DNA of 64,000 bases from Candidatus Gastranaerophilales bacterium (GTDB taxonomy: Bacteria; Cyanobacteriota; Vampirovibrionia; Gastranaerophilales; Gastranaerophilaceae): assembly GCA_944325635.1 (NCBI GenBank), contig CALVBD010000001.1, positions 248,001 through 312,000 on the forward strand. Reading direction: 5' to 3'. A program made the position numbers and the translations under genes. Positions 35,700 to 44,935 of the stretch are shown here, piece after piece; within the stretch, counting starts at the first letter, position 1; each line of letters starts with the position of its first letter. The notes under the pieces are model-generated. The model saw only the letters and a list, made by a program, of their open reading frames with translations. It had not been told where the DNA came from and searched no databases.

Positions 35700-36368
35700 A
35701 TTGCTGTATTTTGAATAAGCACGGTTTTGATATTCCGCCATTGAGATGCCTCGCGGAGCTTCCAAATGCTTTGCATTCTTATTCTGCATCTTAGCAAGCA
35801 TATTTTTCTGCTGTTTTGCGGCATATTCGTTTCTGAGAACAGGAGTAATTAAATTACAGGAGATAATAGACCCGAGCATACTTGCACCAACATCAACCCC
35901 GTTTTTAAATGATTTAAACTGAGGTGCAATTTCATCGTAATTAGCAAGCTTTGTTATATCAAAATCCCATTTTCCAATAGGTGAAACATCGCCTTTTTTC
36001 TTCGGAATTTTTATCCCTGTTTTTTTTAAGTGATTTAATATTGCAGGAGTTGTTAATTTACCGGATTTCACCAATTTTGAGGCAATAGCTTTTACTGAAT
36101 TTGTAACAACATAAAAAGATACAATATTCACAGCAGCATCCGCAATTTCCTGAGGAATAAGAAAAACCTTCTGTTCAGGAGAAATCTTATCATTAAATAC
36201 AACCGCGCCTACCTGTGCAAGAGATGACAAAATCCACCCGAGAACACCTGTATGAACAAGCATTTTCCCCGGCTGTTCACCGTATTTTTCAAGAATAATA
36301 TTCTTAAATGCTCCGAATTTTCCTGCAGACCAATGTCCTAAATTTTTCATTATATCGGGAGTTTTCAT
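35688..36368 (-). CDS. unknown multi-pass membrane protein
   Basis: A 226-residue basic protein with several hydrophobic stretches (about 37-58, 77-100, 154-175). It begins MKTPDIMKNLGHWSAGKF and ends with a charged, Lys/Ala/Asn-rich tail. I do not recognise the family. Its start overlaps the stop of the next upstream gene (ATGA), so the two are a coupled pair. Their size and membrane content recall the larger paralogues at 49527-52945, but similarity is weak by eye. Confidence 0.65.
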   Translation of the reverse strand: MKTPDIMKNLGHWSAGKFGAFKNIILEKYGEQPGKMLVHTGVLGWILSSLAQVGAVVFNDKISPEQKVFLIPQEIADAAVNIVSFYVVTNSVKAIASKLVKSGKLTTPAILNHLKKTGIKIPKKKGDVSPIGKWDFDITKLANYDEIAPQFKSFKNGVDVGASMLGSIISCNLITPVLRNEYAAKQQKNMLAKMQNKNAKHLEAPRGISMAEYQNRAYSKYSNLKV

Positions 36369-36901
36369 TTCTTGTCACCTCCCGTGCCGTCCTTATCAAT
36401 CATGATGTTTGTGAGCCACTTGGTAAGCGGAGCATCAATGAGAAAGTTTGTGAACATCATAACAACAAGTGCTACAATTGTACCCATTGCATTCTTATAC
36501 TGATCAAATGCATCTTTTGAAACTTTTGCAAAATTTGACGGCTTGAATATTTTCATATCCATGGCCTTAATACAGCCCCACCTTATAGCAACACCTGTCA
36601 GGGTGCCTGCAATGATTTTGGCTATAGTTCTTGCAACTGAAACCTCTCTCGTTCTTTCGTCAACATGTTTGTTATGTGCGTCAATTACCGGCTGCATAAC
36701 GATCGCAGTAGCACCAAGAATTAGTCTTTGTTTATCCGAGGTGCATTTTTTCCCAAAATTTTCTATTTTTTCTATAACCTTTGGATTAGCAACGGTTTTG
36801 AAATTAGGTATGGCATTATAAATTCTTTTACCAGCAGCACTAACTTTTGAGGTAAAAGAATTTCCAAAACTGATATTAGATATTTTATTTGTTGACGCCA
36901 T
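36365..36901 (-). CDS. unknown membrane protein with N-terminal ISFG tag
   Basis: A 178-residue protein from ATG 36901; a TTG at 36913 has no ribosome site. It starts MASTNKISNISFGNSFTSK, with the Phe-Gly motif shared by other unknown proteins here. Hydrophobic parts lie at about 67-80, 95-115 and 150-170. The middle (VMQPVIDAHNKHVDERTREV) and the end (NFLIDAPLTKWLTN) show a loose likeness to conserved parts of the two membrane paralogues at 49527-52945. The ATGA overlap couples it to the next gene. Confidence 0.65.
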   Translation of the reverse strand: MASTNKISNISFGNSFTSKVSAAGKRIYNAIPNFKTVANPKVIEKIENFGKKCTSDKQRLILGATAIVMQPVIDAHNKHVDERTREVSVARTIAKIIAGTLTGVAIRWGCIKAMDMKIFKPSNFAKVSKDAFDQYKNAMGTIVALVVMMFTNFLIDAPLTKWLTNIMIDKDGTGGDKK

Positions 36902-37015
36902 ATTACTACCCAAGAGAATAAAGATTATAAAGCTTTAAAATTGCCTTAAAATTCGGTAATTTTAAGAAACTTTAAGCATAATTATTCGGCTCTTGATTAA
37001 TAACGCAAACAGGAA

Positions 37016-38251
37016 TTAAAGAATAGCCCCCTTAGGCACAACAGTTACACCATTTGGAGACACATGAAATCCTCTTCGGATATCATCCTCTTTATTGTAA
37101 CCTATTCTTGTATTTGGCGGAATTTGAACATTTTTATCAATAATAGCACGCTTAATACGAGAATAACGGCCTACGTTCACATCTTCCATCAATATGCTTT
37201 CATATACCTGAGAATAGCTGTTTATTCTAACATTTGGAGAAAGTACACATCTTGAAATACTTCCGCCGGATACAACACACCCTTCAGATACCAGAGAATT
37301 CGTTGCCATACCGACTCTATCGCCTTCCTGCCAAACAAATTTTGCAGGCGGATAGTTGTAATTAAAAGTTCTCAAAGGCCAGTCTTTTGAATAAAGATTT
37401 AATTCCGGATTAGATTCCAGCAAATCCATATTAGCCTGCCAATAGGCATCTATACTTCCGACATCGCGCCAGTAGCCGCGTTCTGCATCCGTAATTCCAG
37501 GGAATTCATTATCTGCAAAATTATAGATATAAATATTTTTCCCTTCAGCAAGAAGCATTGGTATAACATTTTTGCCAAAGTCGTGGCTTGATGAAGTTAT
37601 TTGTTCGTCTTCATTCAAGGCCTTTAAAAGAATATCTTTATTAAAAATATAATTTCCCATGGAAGCAAGACATTTATCAGGATTTCCGGGAATTGATTTA
37701 GGTTTTTCTTTTGGTTTTTCAACAAAATTAATCAGTTTCCAATCGTCGTCAACTTCAATAATTCCAAATTCTGAAGCCTCTTCAATCGGTATTGGAATCG
37801 CAGAAATCGTCAGGTCTGAATGCTTAGTTTTATGGAAATTAAGCATCTGGGAAACATCCATTTTATAAATATGGTCTCCGCCAAAAATGCAAACATAATC
37901 AGGATCTTCATCTGTTATGTGAAAAATGTTTTGATATATTGCATCGGCAGTGCCTCTGTACCAGTCGACACCGGTTCTCATCTGTGCAGGCGCCAAATCC
38001 ACATATTGGTTCAAAAACGGTGACAATGCCCAGCCTCTTGTTATGTGCTTATTCAAAGAATCCGATTTATATTGGGTTAATACCTTAATCTTAAAAAATC
38101 CGGAATTAATAAAATTATTCAAGACAAAATCAATAATTCTGTATCGTCCGCCAAAAGGTACAGCAGGCTTTGCCCTATCCTTTGTTAATGGCAACAGTCT
38201 TTTACCTTCTCCACCAGCTAAAATCATAACCAAAGCATCATCAATTGACAT
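37016..38251 (-). CDS. glgC: glucose-1-phosphate adenylyltransferase
   Basis: A 411-residue enzyme that makes ADP-glucose for glycogen synthesis. ATG 38251 follows GGAGAGGG; the open frame upstream lacks support. It begins [20 protein letters not shown], then [19 protein letters not shown], and has [14 protein letters not shown] and [14 protein letters not shown]-terminal left-handed beta-helix ([20 protein letters not shown]) follows. It is full length and monocistronic. No glgA lies next to it. Confidence 0.96.
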   Translation of the reverse strand: MSIDDALVMILAGGEGKRLLPLTKDRAKPAVPFGGRYRIIDFVLNNFINSGFFKIKVLTQYKSDSLNKHITRGWALSPFLNQYVDLAPAQMRTGVDWYRGTADAIYQNIFHITDEDPDYVCIFGGDHIYKMDVSQMLNFHKTKHSDLTISAIPIPIEEASEFGIIEVDDDWKLINFVEKPKEKPKSIPGNPDKCLASMGNYIFNKDILLKALNEDEQITSSSHDFGKNVIPMLLAEGKNIYIYNFADNEFPGITDAERGYWRDVGSIDAYWQANMDLLESNPELNLYSKDWPLRTFNYNYPPAKFVWQEGDRVGMATNSLVSEGCVVSGGSISRCVLSPNVRINSYSQVYESILMEDVNVGRYSRIKRAIIDKNVQIPPNTRIGYNKEDDIRRGFHVSPNGVTVVPKGAIL

Positions 38252-38330
38252 ATTAACCCTCTCCTGCTTAACTATATAAAAATTATACAAAAGTCATGCA
38301 AAAAAAGCACTAATACCAAATAACTATTTT

Positions 38331-38927
38331 TTATTTACAATTACCGCAGCCGCCGCAGGAAATTTCTGAGCATTGAGCGTGAAACAAAGTTGAAGAATCA
38401 AAAATCTTGTCATTTAAAACAGCCTCAATAACACGCGGGTAAAGATAATTTTCTAATGCATAAATATCGCTTCTAAATTCATCAAAATGCGTTTCTTGGC
38501 CTATTAATACAGGATACTGGGCAAGGATTTTTCCGCCGTCAGGCTCATTTGAGAGAGTATGGACAGTCACACCAGAAACCTTTACACCTGCAAGAAAGGC
38601 CCTTGATATAGCATCTTTTCCCTTAAATGCCGGCAAAAGCGAAGGATGGACATTCACGAACCGACCGGCATCAAGAACTTCTTCGCTTAGCTCATTTTCA
38701 TAATCTGTCAGCGCTATAAGATTGAAATCTTCAGCGCCCAAAAAGCCTGGATATTCTTCCGGCAGTAAATATTCATGCTTAATACCAAGAGTTTGAGCTT
38801 TTTGAAAAATATCTGATTTTAAAGAATCTGATATACAAGTAATTTCAACATCTTTTTTCTCAAAATATTTAACAATAGCTTCAAAATTATCAGCTCTGCC
38901 CGAACCTAATACTGCCAGTTTTTTCAT
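38331..38927 (-). CDS. PurN-family formyltransferase with Cys-rich tail
   Basis: A 198-residue protein of the glycinamide ribonucleotide formyltransferase family, normally the third step of purine synthesis. Conserved parts are AVLGSGRADNFEAIVKYF, VNVHPSLLPAFKGKDA (catalytic Asn/His region) and KVSGVTVHTLSNEPDGGKI. It ends CSEISCGGCGNCK, a run of five cysteines that ordinary PurN lacks. The tail could bind Fe-S or another metal. The usual DTG-type triplet is DGG here. No other purine gene is near, so the substrate may differ from glycinamide ribonucleotide. Confidence 0.83.
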   Translation of the reverse strand: MKKLAVLGSGRADNFEAIVKYFEKKDVEITCISDSLKSDIFQKAQTLGIKHEYLLPEEYPGFLGAEDFNLIALTDYENELSEEVLDAGRFVNVHPSLLPAFKGKDAISRAFLAGVKVSGVTVHTLSNEPDGGKILAQYPVLIGQETHFDEFRSDIYALENYLYPRVIEAVLNDKIFDSSTLFHAQCSEISCGGCGNCK

Positions 38928-39044
38928 ACTAAAACCCTCCTAAATAATAATATAACAAATAAATTTTCTTAACAATTATACAAATTATGTCAAAAAAGAT
39001 TTTTCACGCGTATTTTAAAATTGCAAGAAATTAAAGGAGAAATA

Positions 39045-39473
39045 ATGAAGATAAACAGAACAAGCAACAATTATGCCCCTAAATTTTGTGCAATAAAAAA
39101 TTTTAAACTGCCGACAAAGGAAGTTCTGGAATGCGCCACAGGAAAATTAAGCCCGGAAACAATAAATAAACCGGACGGGCTATTTACAATTTTTTCAAAA
39201 TTATTTTCACTAAAAAAAAGCGATATTAAAGATTTTACCAAAACGCCAATGGCATTAGATTTATATACAATATCAACAGGTGCAATGATACGCGCAAATA
39301 ACCCTGCTATTTCTAAAATATCAATAAAGTTAAAAGAAATTCCGGCGGCCGAAACAGCAGAAGAAATAAATAAAATTACAAAAAAAATAGGGAATACTCT
39401 TAATATTCAAATAGACGATGCAATAACAAGCTACAGAGTCAATAACGAAAGAATTTCAATATCTAAAGTTTGA
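39045..39473 (+). CDS. small unknown protein with N-terminal Phe tag
   Basis: A 142-residue basic protein from ATG 39045 (site AAAGGAG). It starts MKINRTSNNYAPKFCAIKNF. No membrane segment is present, and the rest is helical and Lys/Ile-rich. I do not recognise it. Its MKIN start and Pro-Lys-Phe motif align loosely with the protein at 58724. Confidence 0.55.
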   Translation: MKINRTSNNYAPKFCAIKNFKLPTKEVLECATGKLSPETINKPDGLFTIFSKLFSLKKSDIKDFTKTPMALDLYTISTGAMIRANNPAISKISIKLKEIPAAETAEEINKITKKIGNTLNIQIDDAITSYRVNNERISISKV

Positions 39474-39512
39474 TTAGAATAATACTTAACATTAAGAGCA
39501 ATTTTTCACTGA

Positions 39513-39544
39513 ATAACTCCTTTATATATACATAAAGGAGTTAT
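39513..39544 (+). promoter_or_regulatory. 13-bp hairpin burying the ribosome site
   Basis: ATAACTCCTTTAT pairs perfectly with ATAAAGGAGTTAT around a 6-nt loop. The whole AAGGAG site is in the 3' arm, four bases ahead of the ATG at 39548. Such a structure blocks initiation until melted, as in RNA thermometers or attenuators. Confidence 0.65.
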
Positions 39545-39547
39545 GTT

Positions 39548-39826
39548 ATGGGAATTTCTTCAATAGGGAATTTGGAAATACTTGCAAAGCAAAGAGGCTG
39601 TAAAGTTAATCCGAAATTGTATGAGTATGATAAATTAAAAGAAAATCGACTTGCAGATTTTTACACTGCTCAAAAGAAAGTCACAAGTTATGAAGCTACA
39701 AATAAAGACAGAAAATCTTTAAACTATACAAACTTAATCAAAGATATGGAAAAAGCTCAAGCAGAATATCATGCAGCAGAAAAGCTTTATTGTGAACAAC
39801 CAGGACTAATCAGTTTACAAGCATAA
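39548..39826 (+). CDS. small unknown helical protein
   Basis: A 92-residue protein starting MGISSIGNLEILAKQRGCKV, rich in Lys, Glu and Tyr. A helical stretch (NLIKDMEKAQAEYHAAEKLY) is likely a coiled coil. No signal or membrane segment is present. Its ribosome site is inside a perfect 13-bp hairpin and a strong terminator follows, so it is a tightly bounded single-gene unit. I do not recognise it. Confidence 0.6.
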   Translation: MGISSIGNLEILAKQRGCKVNPKLYEYDKLKENRLADFYTAQKKVTSYEATNKDRKSLNYTNLIKDMEKAQAEYHAAEKLYCEQPGLISLQA

Positions 39827-39830
39827 ATTA

Positions 39831-39857
39831 AAACCCGCCGACTCTCGGCGGGTTTTT
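39831..39857. terminator. bidirectional rho-independent terminator
   Basis: AAACCCGCCG and CGGCGGGTTT form a 10-bp stem with a short loop and a T-rich end. It separates the small helical gene from the convergent oadB. Confidence 0.9.
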
Positions 39858-39860
39858 AAG

Positions 39861-41036
39861 TTATTTACAAAGAGCAAGCAGAATACCTGCGGCTACACCT
39901 GAACCGATTACGCCCGCAACGTTTGGACCCATCGCGTGCATCAATAAATAGTTTTGAGGGTTAGCCTCTAACCCGACTTTATTAGAAACCCTTGCTGCCA
40001 TAGGAACAGCTGACACACCTGCAGAGCCGATAAGCGGGTTGATTTTCTCTTTAGAAAAAAGATTCATCACTTTAGCAAACAATACACCGCCTGCAGTTGC
40101 AAATCCGAATGCAAGTATTCCAAGAACAAGAATAAACAACGTCTGAGTTGTTAAAAACTGATCCGCCGAAAGTTTAGAGCCGACAGAAAGCCCCAGAAAA
40201 ATAGTTACTATATTAATTAAAGCATTCTGCATTGTGTCAGATAATCTTTCAACAACTCCGCATTCTTTGCACAAATTTCCAAATGTCAAGGCGCCAATCA
40301 ACGGGCATGCATCAGGCAGGAAGATTATGCAAAGTCCCAGTACCACAAGCGGAAACACGATTTTTTCACGTTTCGAAACTTCCCTTAACTGTTTCATTTC
40401 GATTTTACGTTCTTCTTCAGTTGTCAAAAGTTTCATAATAGGCGGTTGAATAACTGGAACGAGCGCCATATATGAATAAGCCGCAACTGCAATTGCCCCT
40501 AAAAGTTCAGGCGCGAGCTTTGTTGTAACGTAAATTGAAGTAGGCCCGTCAGCCCCTCCAATAATGCCAATTGCACCTGACTGCGGAAGAGTGAACCCAA
40601 AACAACACAAAGCAAGCAATAGTGCTGCAAAAATTCCGAACTGCGCAGCACCGCCTAAAAGTGCAGTCTTAGGGTTAGCAATCAAAGGACCGAAATCTGT
40701 CATAGCTCCAACGCCCATAAAAATTATTAAAGGAAATAATCCTTTATGAATACCTGCTTCGTAAATAATTCCGAGGAAACCGCTCGGACCCGCAATATCC
40801 GCGACTGGAATATTAGATAACAATCCGCCGAATGCAATAGGTACAAGCAACAACGGTTCAAACTGTTTCTTAATTCCAAGCCACAGGAGGAAACAGCAGA
40901 TTACAAGCATAATAGGAGAACCGAATTGATGCAAAAATTGTTCAAATCCACCGCTGATTGCTGGATCAGGAGGTTGAATGAAGTTAGCAATACCAGTTGA
41001 CTGCCATAATTTTACTAAACTGTCCAATATATTCAT
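39861..41036 (-). CDS. oadB: oxaloacetate decarboxylase beta subunit (Na+ pump)
   Basis: A 391-residue multi-pass membrane protein that couples decarboxylation of the carboxybiotin product to Na+ export. Signatures of the beta subunit are present: [20 protein letters not shown] and [16 protein letters not shown]. Near the end is [20 protein letters not shown], then [20 protein letters not shown]. These include the conserved Asp and Ser positions of the ion path. Length is normal for the beta subunit. It is last in the order birA-oadG-oadA-oadB. Confidence 0.95.
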   Translation of the reverse strand: MNILDSLVKLWQSTGIANFIQPPDPAISGGFEQFLHQFGSPIMLVICCFLLWLGIKKQFEPLLLVPIAFGGLLSNIPVADIAGPSGFLGIIYEAGIHKGLFPLIIFMGVGAMTDFGPLIANPKTALLGGAAQFGIFAALLLALCCFGFTLPQSGAIGIIGGADGPTSIYVTTKLAPELLGAIAVAAYSYMALVPVIQPPIMKLLTTEEERKIEMKQLREVSKREKIVFPLVVLGLCIIFLPDACPLIGALTFGNLCKECGVVERLSDTMQNALINIVTIFLGLSVGSKLSADQFLTTQTLFILVLGILAFGFATAGGVLFAKVMNLFSKEKINPLIGSAGVSAVPMAARVSNKVGLEANPQNYLLMHAMGPNVAGVIGSGVAAGILLALCK

Positions 41037-41061
41037 TTTTCTATCCTTTTCTAATTAATAC

Positions 41062-42849
41062 TTAGCCGACAGTAACAAGCACATCGCCTGTTTTAACCTT
41101 GTCTCCGGCTTCAATTTCAACAGATTTTACAACACCCGTGAGCGGAGATTTAATTTCTGTTTCCATTTTCATTGCTTCAATAACAGCAATCACATCGCCT
41201 TCAACAATACTATCTCCTGCAGAAACAAGCACTTTCAAAACATTCCCGGGGAGTGCCGCCTTAATCGGAGCTGCTTCACCACTTGTAGAATGAGTATGCG
41301 CTTCAATACCTGCTTTAACATCAATATCATAAAGTTTTCCGTTAACAGTAGCCTTTTTGCCTTCAATTGCAACAGCGTATTTTTTACCGTTAACTGTTAC
41401 TGTATAGCCGTTCGGTGTATCGACCTGAGGTTCTTTTTCTCCTTTTTCACATTTTCTGACACCGAGTGTACCCTTACCTTGAAGGAATAATATACCTTTT
41501 TCTTTGCAAGTAGCAGAAATAAATATATTTTCGTCATTCACAAGCAATCCGGCATCTTCAAGACGTTTTGAAGCGGCTTTTATACCTTTTGTCTCATCTC
41601 TGTCATTAATATCGACAACAAGTTCTGTCGTCGGTTTAAGATTTAGCTGTTCAGATGCAATTCTGACAACTTCGGCATCAGGTTCGCAAGGAGTTTTACC
41701 AAAATATCCGAGAACCATTTTTCCGTAGCCCTCTGCAATTTTTTTCCACGAACCGAACATAACATTATTAAATGCCTGCTGGAAATAGAATTGAGATACA
41801 GGAGTAACAGATGTTCCGAAACCTCCTTTCATAACAACCTCTTTCATTGCAGCAACAACTTCTGGGAATTTATCCATTAAGTTGTTATCGCGGAGCATCT
41901 GAGTATTTGCAGTCAAAGCGCCACCCGGAAGCGGGGACTGAATAATCATTGGATTAACAGCTAAGGCTTCCGGCGGAAGGAAGTAATCTTTCATACATTC
42001 TTTAAATATTTCTTCTGTTTCCAGAATTTTTTCAATATTAATACCCAAATCGTAATCAGTACCCTTAACAGCATGCCACATAGAAACAATGTCAGGCTGA
42101 GCAGTTCCGCCAGATACAGGTTTCATTGATAAATCAATACCGTCAGCGCCGCCATCAAGTGCTGCAAGATATGCAGCAAGTCCAGTGCCTGCAGTTTCAT
42201 GTGAATGAAATCTTATATGAACATCATTACCTAAGATTTCTCTTGTTCGTTTAATTGTTTCATAAACCTTATGCGGATTAGAAGTTCCCGAGGCATCTTT
42301 AAATGCCAAACTGTCAAACGGCACGCCGGCATCAAGAATATTTCTTAAAACTTTTTCGTAAAAAGCGACATCATGAGCGCCTTCACATCCAATCGGAAGC
42401 TCCATCATAGTTATGGTTACTTCATGCCGTAAGCCGTTATCGCGTATGCATTGACCTGAGTAAATCAAATTATTAACATCATTCAAGGCGTCAAAGTTTC
42501 TGACAGTCGTCACACCATGCTTTTTAAATAATTTTGCGTGAAGATTTATTATATCTCTCGGCTGGGAATCCAAGCCGACAACATTAACACCTCTGGCAAG
42601 TGACTGCAAATTGACATCCGGTCCGACAGCAGCTCTTATCTTATCCATTGTTTCAAATGCGTTTTCCTTGCAGTAAAAAATCGGAGACTGAAATCTTGCA
42701 CCGCCCGCAACTTCAAAATGATTAATCCCCGCATTTACGGCAGACTGAAGAGCAGGAAGAAAATCATCCACAAAAACTCTCGCTCCGTAAACAGACTGAA
42801 AACCATCTCTAAAAGAGGTATCCATTACTTTAATCAGTTTCTTACCCAT
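41062..42849 (-). CDS. oadA: oxaloacetate decarboxylase alpha subunit
   Basis: A 595-residue carboxyltransferase. The N-terminal HMGL-like TIM barrel starts VMDTSFRDGFQSVYGARVFV and contains LAFKDASGTSNPHKVY and IRFHSHETAGTGLA. A linker domain leads to the biotinyl domain, where the lysine at about 561 sits in VIEAMKMETEIKSP. The family includes pyruvate carboxylase B and methylmalonyl-CoA/oxaloacetate decarboxylases. The adjacent beta and gamma subunits make the Na+-pumping decarboxylase the best call. It should be biotinylated by the neighbouring BirA. Confidence 0.94.
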   Translation of the reverse strand: MGKKLIKVMDTSFRDGFQSVYGARVFVDDFLPALQSAVNAGINHFEVAGGARFQSPIFYCKENAFETMDKIRAAVGPDVNLQSLARGVNVVGLDSQPRDIINLHAKLFKKHGVTTVRNFDALNDVNNLIYSGQCIRDNGLRHEVTITMMELPIGCEGAHDVAFYEKVLRNILDAGVPFDSLAFKDASGTSNPHKVYETIKRTREILGNDVHIRFHSHETAGTGLAAYLAALDGGADGIDLSMKPVSGGTAQPDIVSMWHAVKGTDYDLGINIEKILETEEIFKECMKDYFLPPEALAVNPMIIQSPLPGGALTANTQMLRDNNLMDKFPEVVAAMKEVVMKGGFGTSVTPVSQFYFQQAFNNVMFGSWKKIAEGYGKMVLGYFGKTPCEPDAEVVRIASEQLNLKPTTELVVDINDRDETKGIKAASKRLEDAGLLVNDENIFISATCKEKGILFLQGKGTLGVRKCEKGEKEPQVDTPNGYTVTVNGKKYAVAIEGKKATVNGKLYDIDVKAGIEAHTHSTSGEAAPIKAALPGNVLKVLVSAGDSIVEGDVIAVIEAMKMETEIKSPLTGVVKSVEIEAGDKVKTGDVLVTVG

Positions 42850-42882
42850 AATTTATATCCTTTCAAACAATTATTTTCAAAA

Positions 42883-43125
42883 TTATCCTTGAGCCTTCGC
42901 AACCGCTATCGCAACAGCAATAGCCTCATCTTCCGAAATATTTTTTCTTGAACACTTCTTTTCTATAATTTCTTCTTCCTCAGGGAAAAATTTACCCAGC
43001 CATATAACAAATGCAGACATGGCATTCATTACAAGCACCATAATAAAAAGGAATGAAAATACTACGCCCATACCTATTGCAAGCAGAACCATCCCTTCTT
43101 TCAAATGTAATAAAAAATCACTCAT
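42883..43125 (-). CDS. oadG: oxaloacetate decarboxylase gamma subunit
   Basis: An 80-residue protein. A single N-terminal membrane helix (about 11-32, MVLLAIGMGVVFSFLFIMVL) is followed by a short cytoplasmic tail with acidic and Lys/Arg residues. This is the typical OadG layout, which anchors the alpha subunit to the beta subunit. Its start overlaps the birA stop (ATGA). Small and divergent members of this family are hard to recognise alone; the operon context decides the call. Confidence 0.85.
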   Translation of the reverse strand: MSDFLLHLKEGMVLLAIGMGVVFSFLFIMVLVMNAMSAFVIWLGKFFPEEEEIIEKKCSRKNISEDEAIAVAIAVAKAQG

Positions 43126-43844
43126 GACAATATATCTCCTATATTAATTATTAAGTTGTCTTTACCGTCAAATAACTGCAGCTCACCTTTATTTGTAATA
43201 TTCTTTGCAATACCGTTTAACTTTTTATCAAAAATTTGTATAGTAACTTCTTTGTCTAAAAAGCAAGCATGAGAAGAATAGTAATCATGCAACATTGCAA
43301 AACCTTGAGACATAAACTTTTCATAATCATTAAAAAAAGTGGTACACAGCAGTTTACGGAAATTTGCAACATCAATAAAACGTGCCGTTTCAAGATTTAA
43401 AGCAGTGATTTGCTTATCTGTAACAAGTTTTAGAGCCCCCGCATCTGCATTAAGATTAACTCCAATACCGAGAACTATACCTTTTAGCTGATCACCTTTA
43501 GTCACAGTTTCAGCAAGAATACCAGCAATCTTCTTCCCGTTAATTAAAACATCATTAGGCCACTTGATTTCAGGCATGACATTATAACTTTCCAAAACTT
43601 TACACAAAATCACAGATAGATACTGAGAAAGGTTTGAATAACGTTCCGAAAATGAATTCGAGGGTTTTAAGATAAAAGACAAAAACAAATTATCCCCACC
43701 CAGATCAACCCATCTGCGGGATAGACGCCCTCTACCTTCTGTCTGATTTTTAGCATAAATAACAGTTTTGTCAGGCAGTTCACCAAGGTGCAGCTTCCCG
43801 TACAAATTGGTAGAGTCAATCTGTTCAAAATAAATTTCTTTCAT
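43122..43844 (-). CDS. birA: biotin--protein ligase, catalytic type
   Basis: A 240-residue ligase that attaches biotin to the lysine of OadA and similar proteins. Motifs are GRGRLSRRWVDLGGDNLFLS and IKWPNDVLINGKKIAGILAE, followed by a C-terminal SH3-like domain (LNGIAKNITNKGELQLFDGK). The N-terminal DNA-binding domain of E. coli BirA is missing, so it is not a repressor. It heads the operon whose product it is expected to modify. Confidence 0.94.
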   Translation of the reverse strand: MKEIYFEQIDSTNLYGKLHLGELPDKTVIYAKNQTEGRGRLSRRWVDLGGDNLFLSFILKPSNSFSERYSNLSQYLSVILCKVLESYNVMPEIKWPNDVLINGKKIAGILAETVTKGDQLKGIVLGIGVNLNADAGALKLVTDKQITALNLETARFIDVANFRKLLCTTFFNDYEKFMSQGFAMLHDYYSSHACFLDKEVTIQIFDKKLNGIAKNITNKGELQLFDGKDNLIINIGDILS

Positions 43845-43899
43845 TAATCCCTATATAAATACCTATAACTTTAACAATTTTAATTCAAACAAAAAAAAT

Positions 43900-43927
43900 T
43901 TGCGATTTTTTTTTTACGAGTTACAAT
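43900..43927 (+). promoter_or_regulatory. probable atp operon promoter
   Basis: TTGCGA (43900-43905) and TACAAT (43922-43927) are 16 nt apart. They lie 26 nt upstream of the atpB start, in the gap divergent from birA. Confidence 0.6.
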
Positions 43928-43952
43928 AAAAACAAGAAGAGGGGAATTTAAC

Positions 43953-44651
43953 ATGAGTGAAACGGGTCACTGGATATATAATACGGTAATTGCAGGCCAT
44001 GCAATGAGTTTTAATCTTGATACCATATTTACCATGTGGTTTGCAATGGCTGTTGTTATAGTTTTTGCACTTATAGCAACAAGAAAATTATCAATGGTTC
44101 CGTCAAAACTTCAGGCTGTATGTGAAAGCATAATGCAATTTTTCTGGGGAACTCTTGATACTATGATTCCTAATAAAAACAGACAACATGTTCCGCTTGT
44201 AGCATCATTGTTTCTGTTTATCCTTACAGCTAACCTTATGGGACAGCTTCCGTTAAGGCTTATACATCTCAAACAAGGCGAACTTGCATCCCCTACGAAT
44301 GATTTAAACCTTACCGCCGCTATGGCGATAATAGTTCTTGTATATTATGTATTTATGGGATTTAAAGCAAAAGGTTTTAAATTTTTGTTTCATGAATTTT
44401 CCTTTACAGGCGTCATAATGACTCTGGTGGAACTTATTGAAATGATAACAAGACCTTTAAGCTTGGCAATCCGTCTTTTTGCAAATATTCTTGCAGGAGA
44501 AATCCTTGTTTCGGTAGCATTGGGTTTATTTGCCTATTTGCTTCCGCTGCCGGTTATGTTATTCGAAATACTTGTTGCTTTCATCCAGGCTACGGTATTT
44601 ATGATGCTGACCATTGCTTATGTATCAGCCGCAACCGGTGATGAACATTAA
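43953..44651 (+). CDS. atpB: ATP synthase subunit a
   Basis: A 232-residue membrane subunit that forms the ion half-channels beside the c-ring. The essential arginine lies in TRPLSLAIRLFANILAGEIL, and the C-terminal helix is LVAFIQATVFMMLTIAYVSA. AGAGGGG precedes the ATG. No atpI-like gene lies before it. It is first in an operon with the cyanobacterial gene order. Confidence 0.96.
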   Translation: MSETGHWIYNTVIAGHAMSFNLDTIFTMWFAMAVVIVFALIATRKLSMVPSKLQAVCESIMQFFWGTLDTMIPNKNRQHVPLVASLFLFILTANLMGQLPLRLIHLKQGELASPTNDLNLTAAMAIIVLVYYVFMGFKAKGFKFLFHEFSFTGVIMTLVELIEMITRPLSLAIRLFANILAGEILVSVALGLFAYLLPLPVMLFEILVAFIQATVFMMLTIAYVSAATGDEH

Positions 44652-44691
44652 AAAACAATAAAAGACTATAATTTAATATAAGGAGAAAATT

Positions 44692-44934
44692 ATGATCGAC
44701 ACAAACACAACTATGGAACTTGCTAAATTAGGCGGCGGTATTGCAATCGGTTTTGGTGCAATTGGTGCCGGACTTGGTATCGGTATTGCAACTAAAGGGC
44801 TTATGGATGCAATCTCAAGACAACCTGAAATCGCTGGTAAAGCATTCGGCTTCTTCCTTTTGGGTGCTGCATTATCAGAAGCTTGTACATTGTATGCACT
44901 GGTTGTAGCTGCTAAATTGATAGGACTTATGTAG
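44692..44934 (+). CDS. atpE: ATP synthase subunit c
   Basis: An 80-residue hairpin subunit that forms the rotor ring. The loop reads AISRQPE and the ion-carrying glutamate is in AALSEACTLYAL. The glutamate is followed by Ala, not Ser or Thr, and helix 1 lacks the Gln of sodium-type rings (GLGIG instead of GVGQG). So the ring looks proton-type, a judgement from a few positions. AAGGAG precedes the ATG. Confidence 0.96.
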   Translation: MIDTNTTMELAKLGGGIAIGFGAIGAGLGIGIATKGLMDAISRQPEIAGKAFGFFLLGAALSEACTLYALVVAAKLIGLM

Positions 44935-44935
44935 T

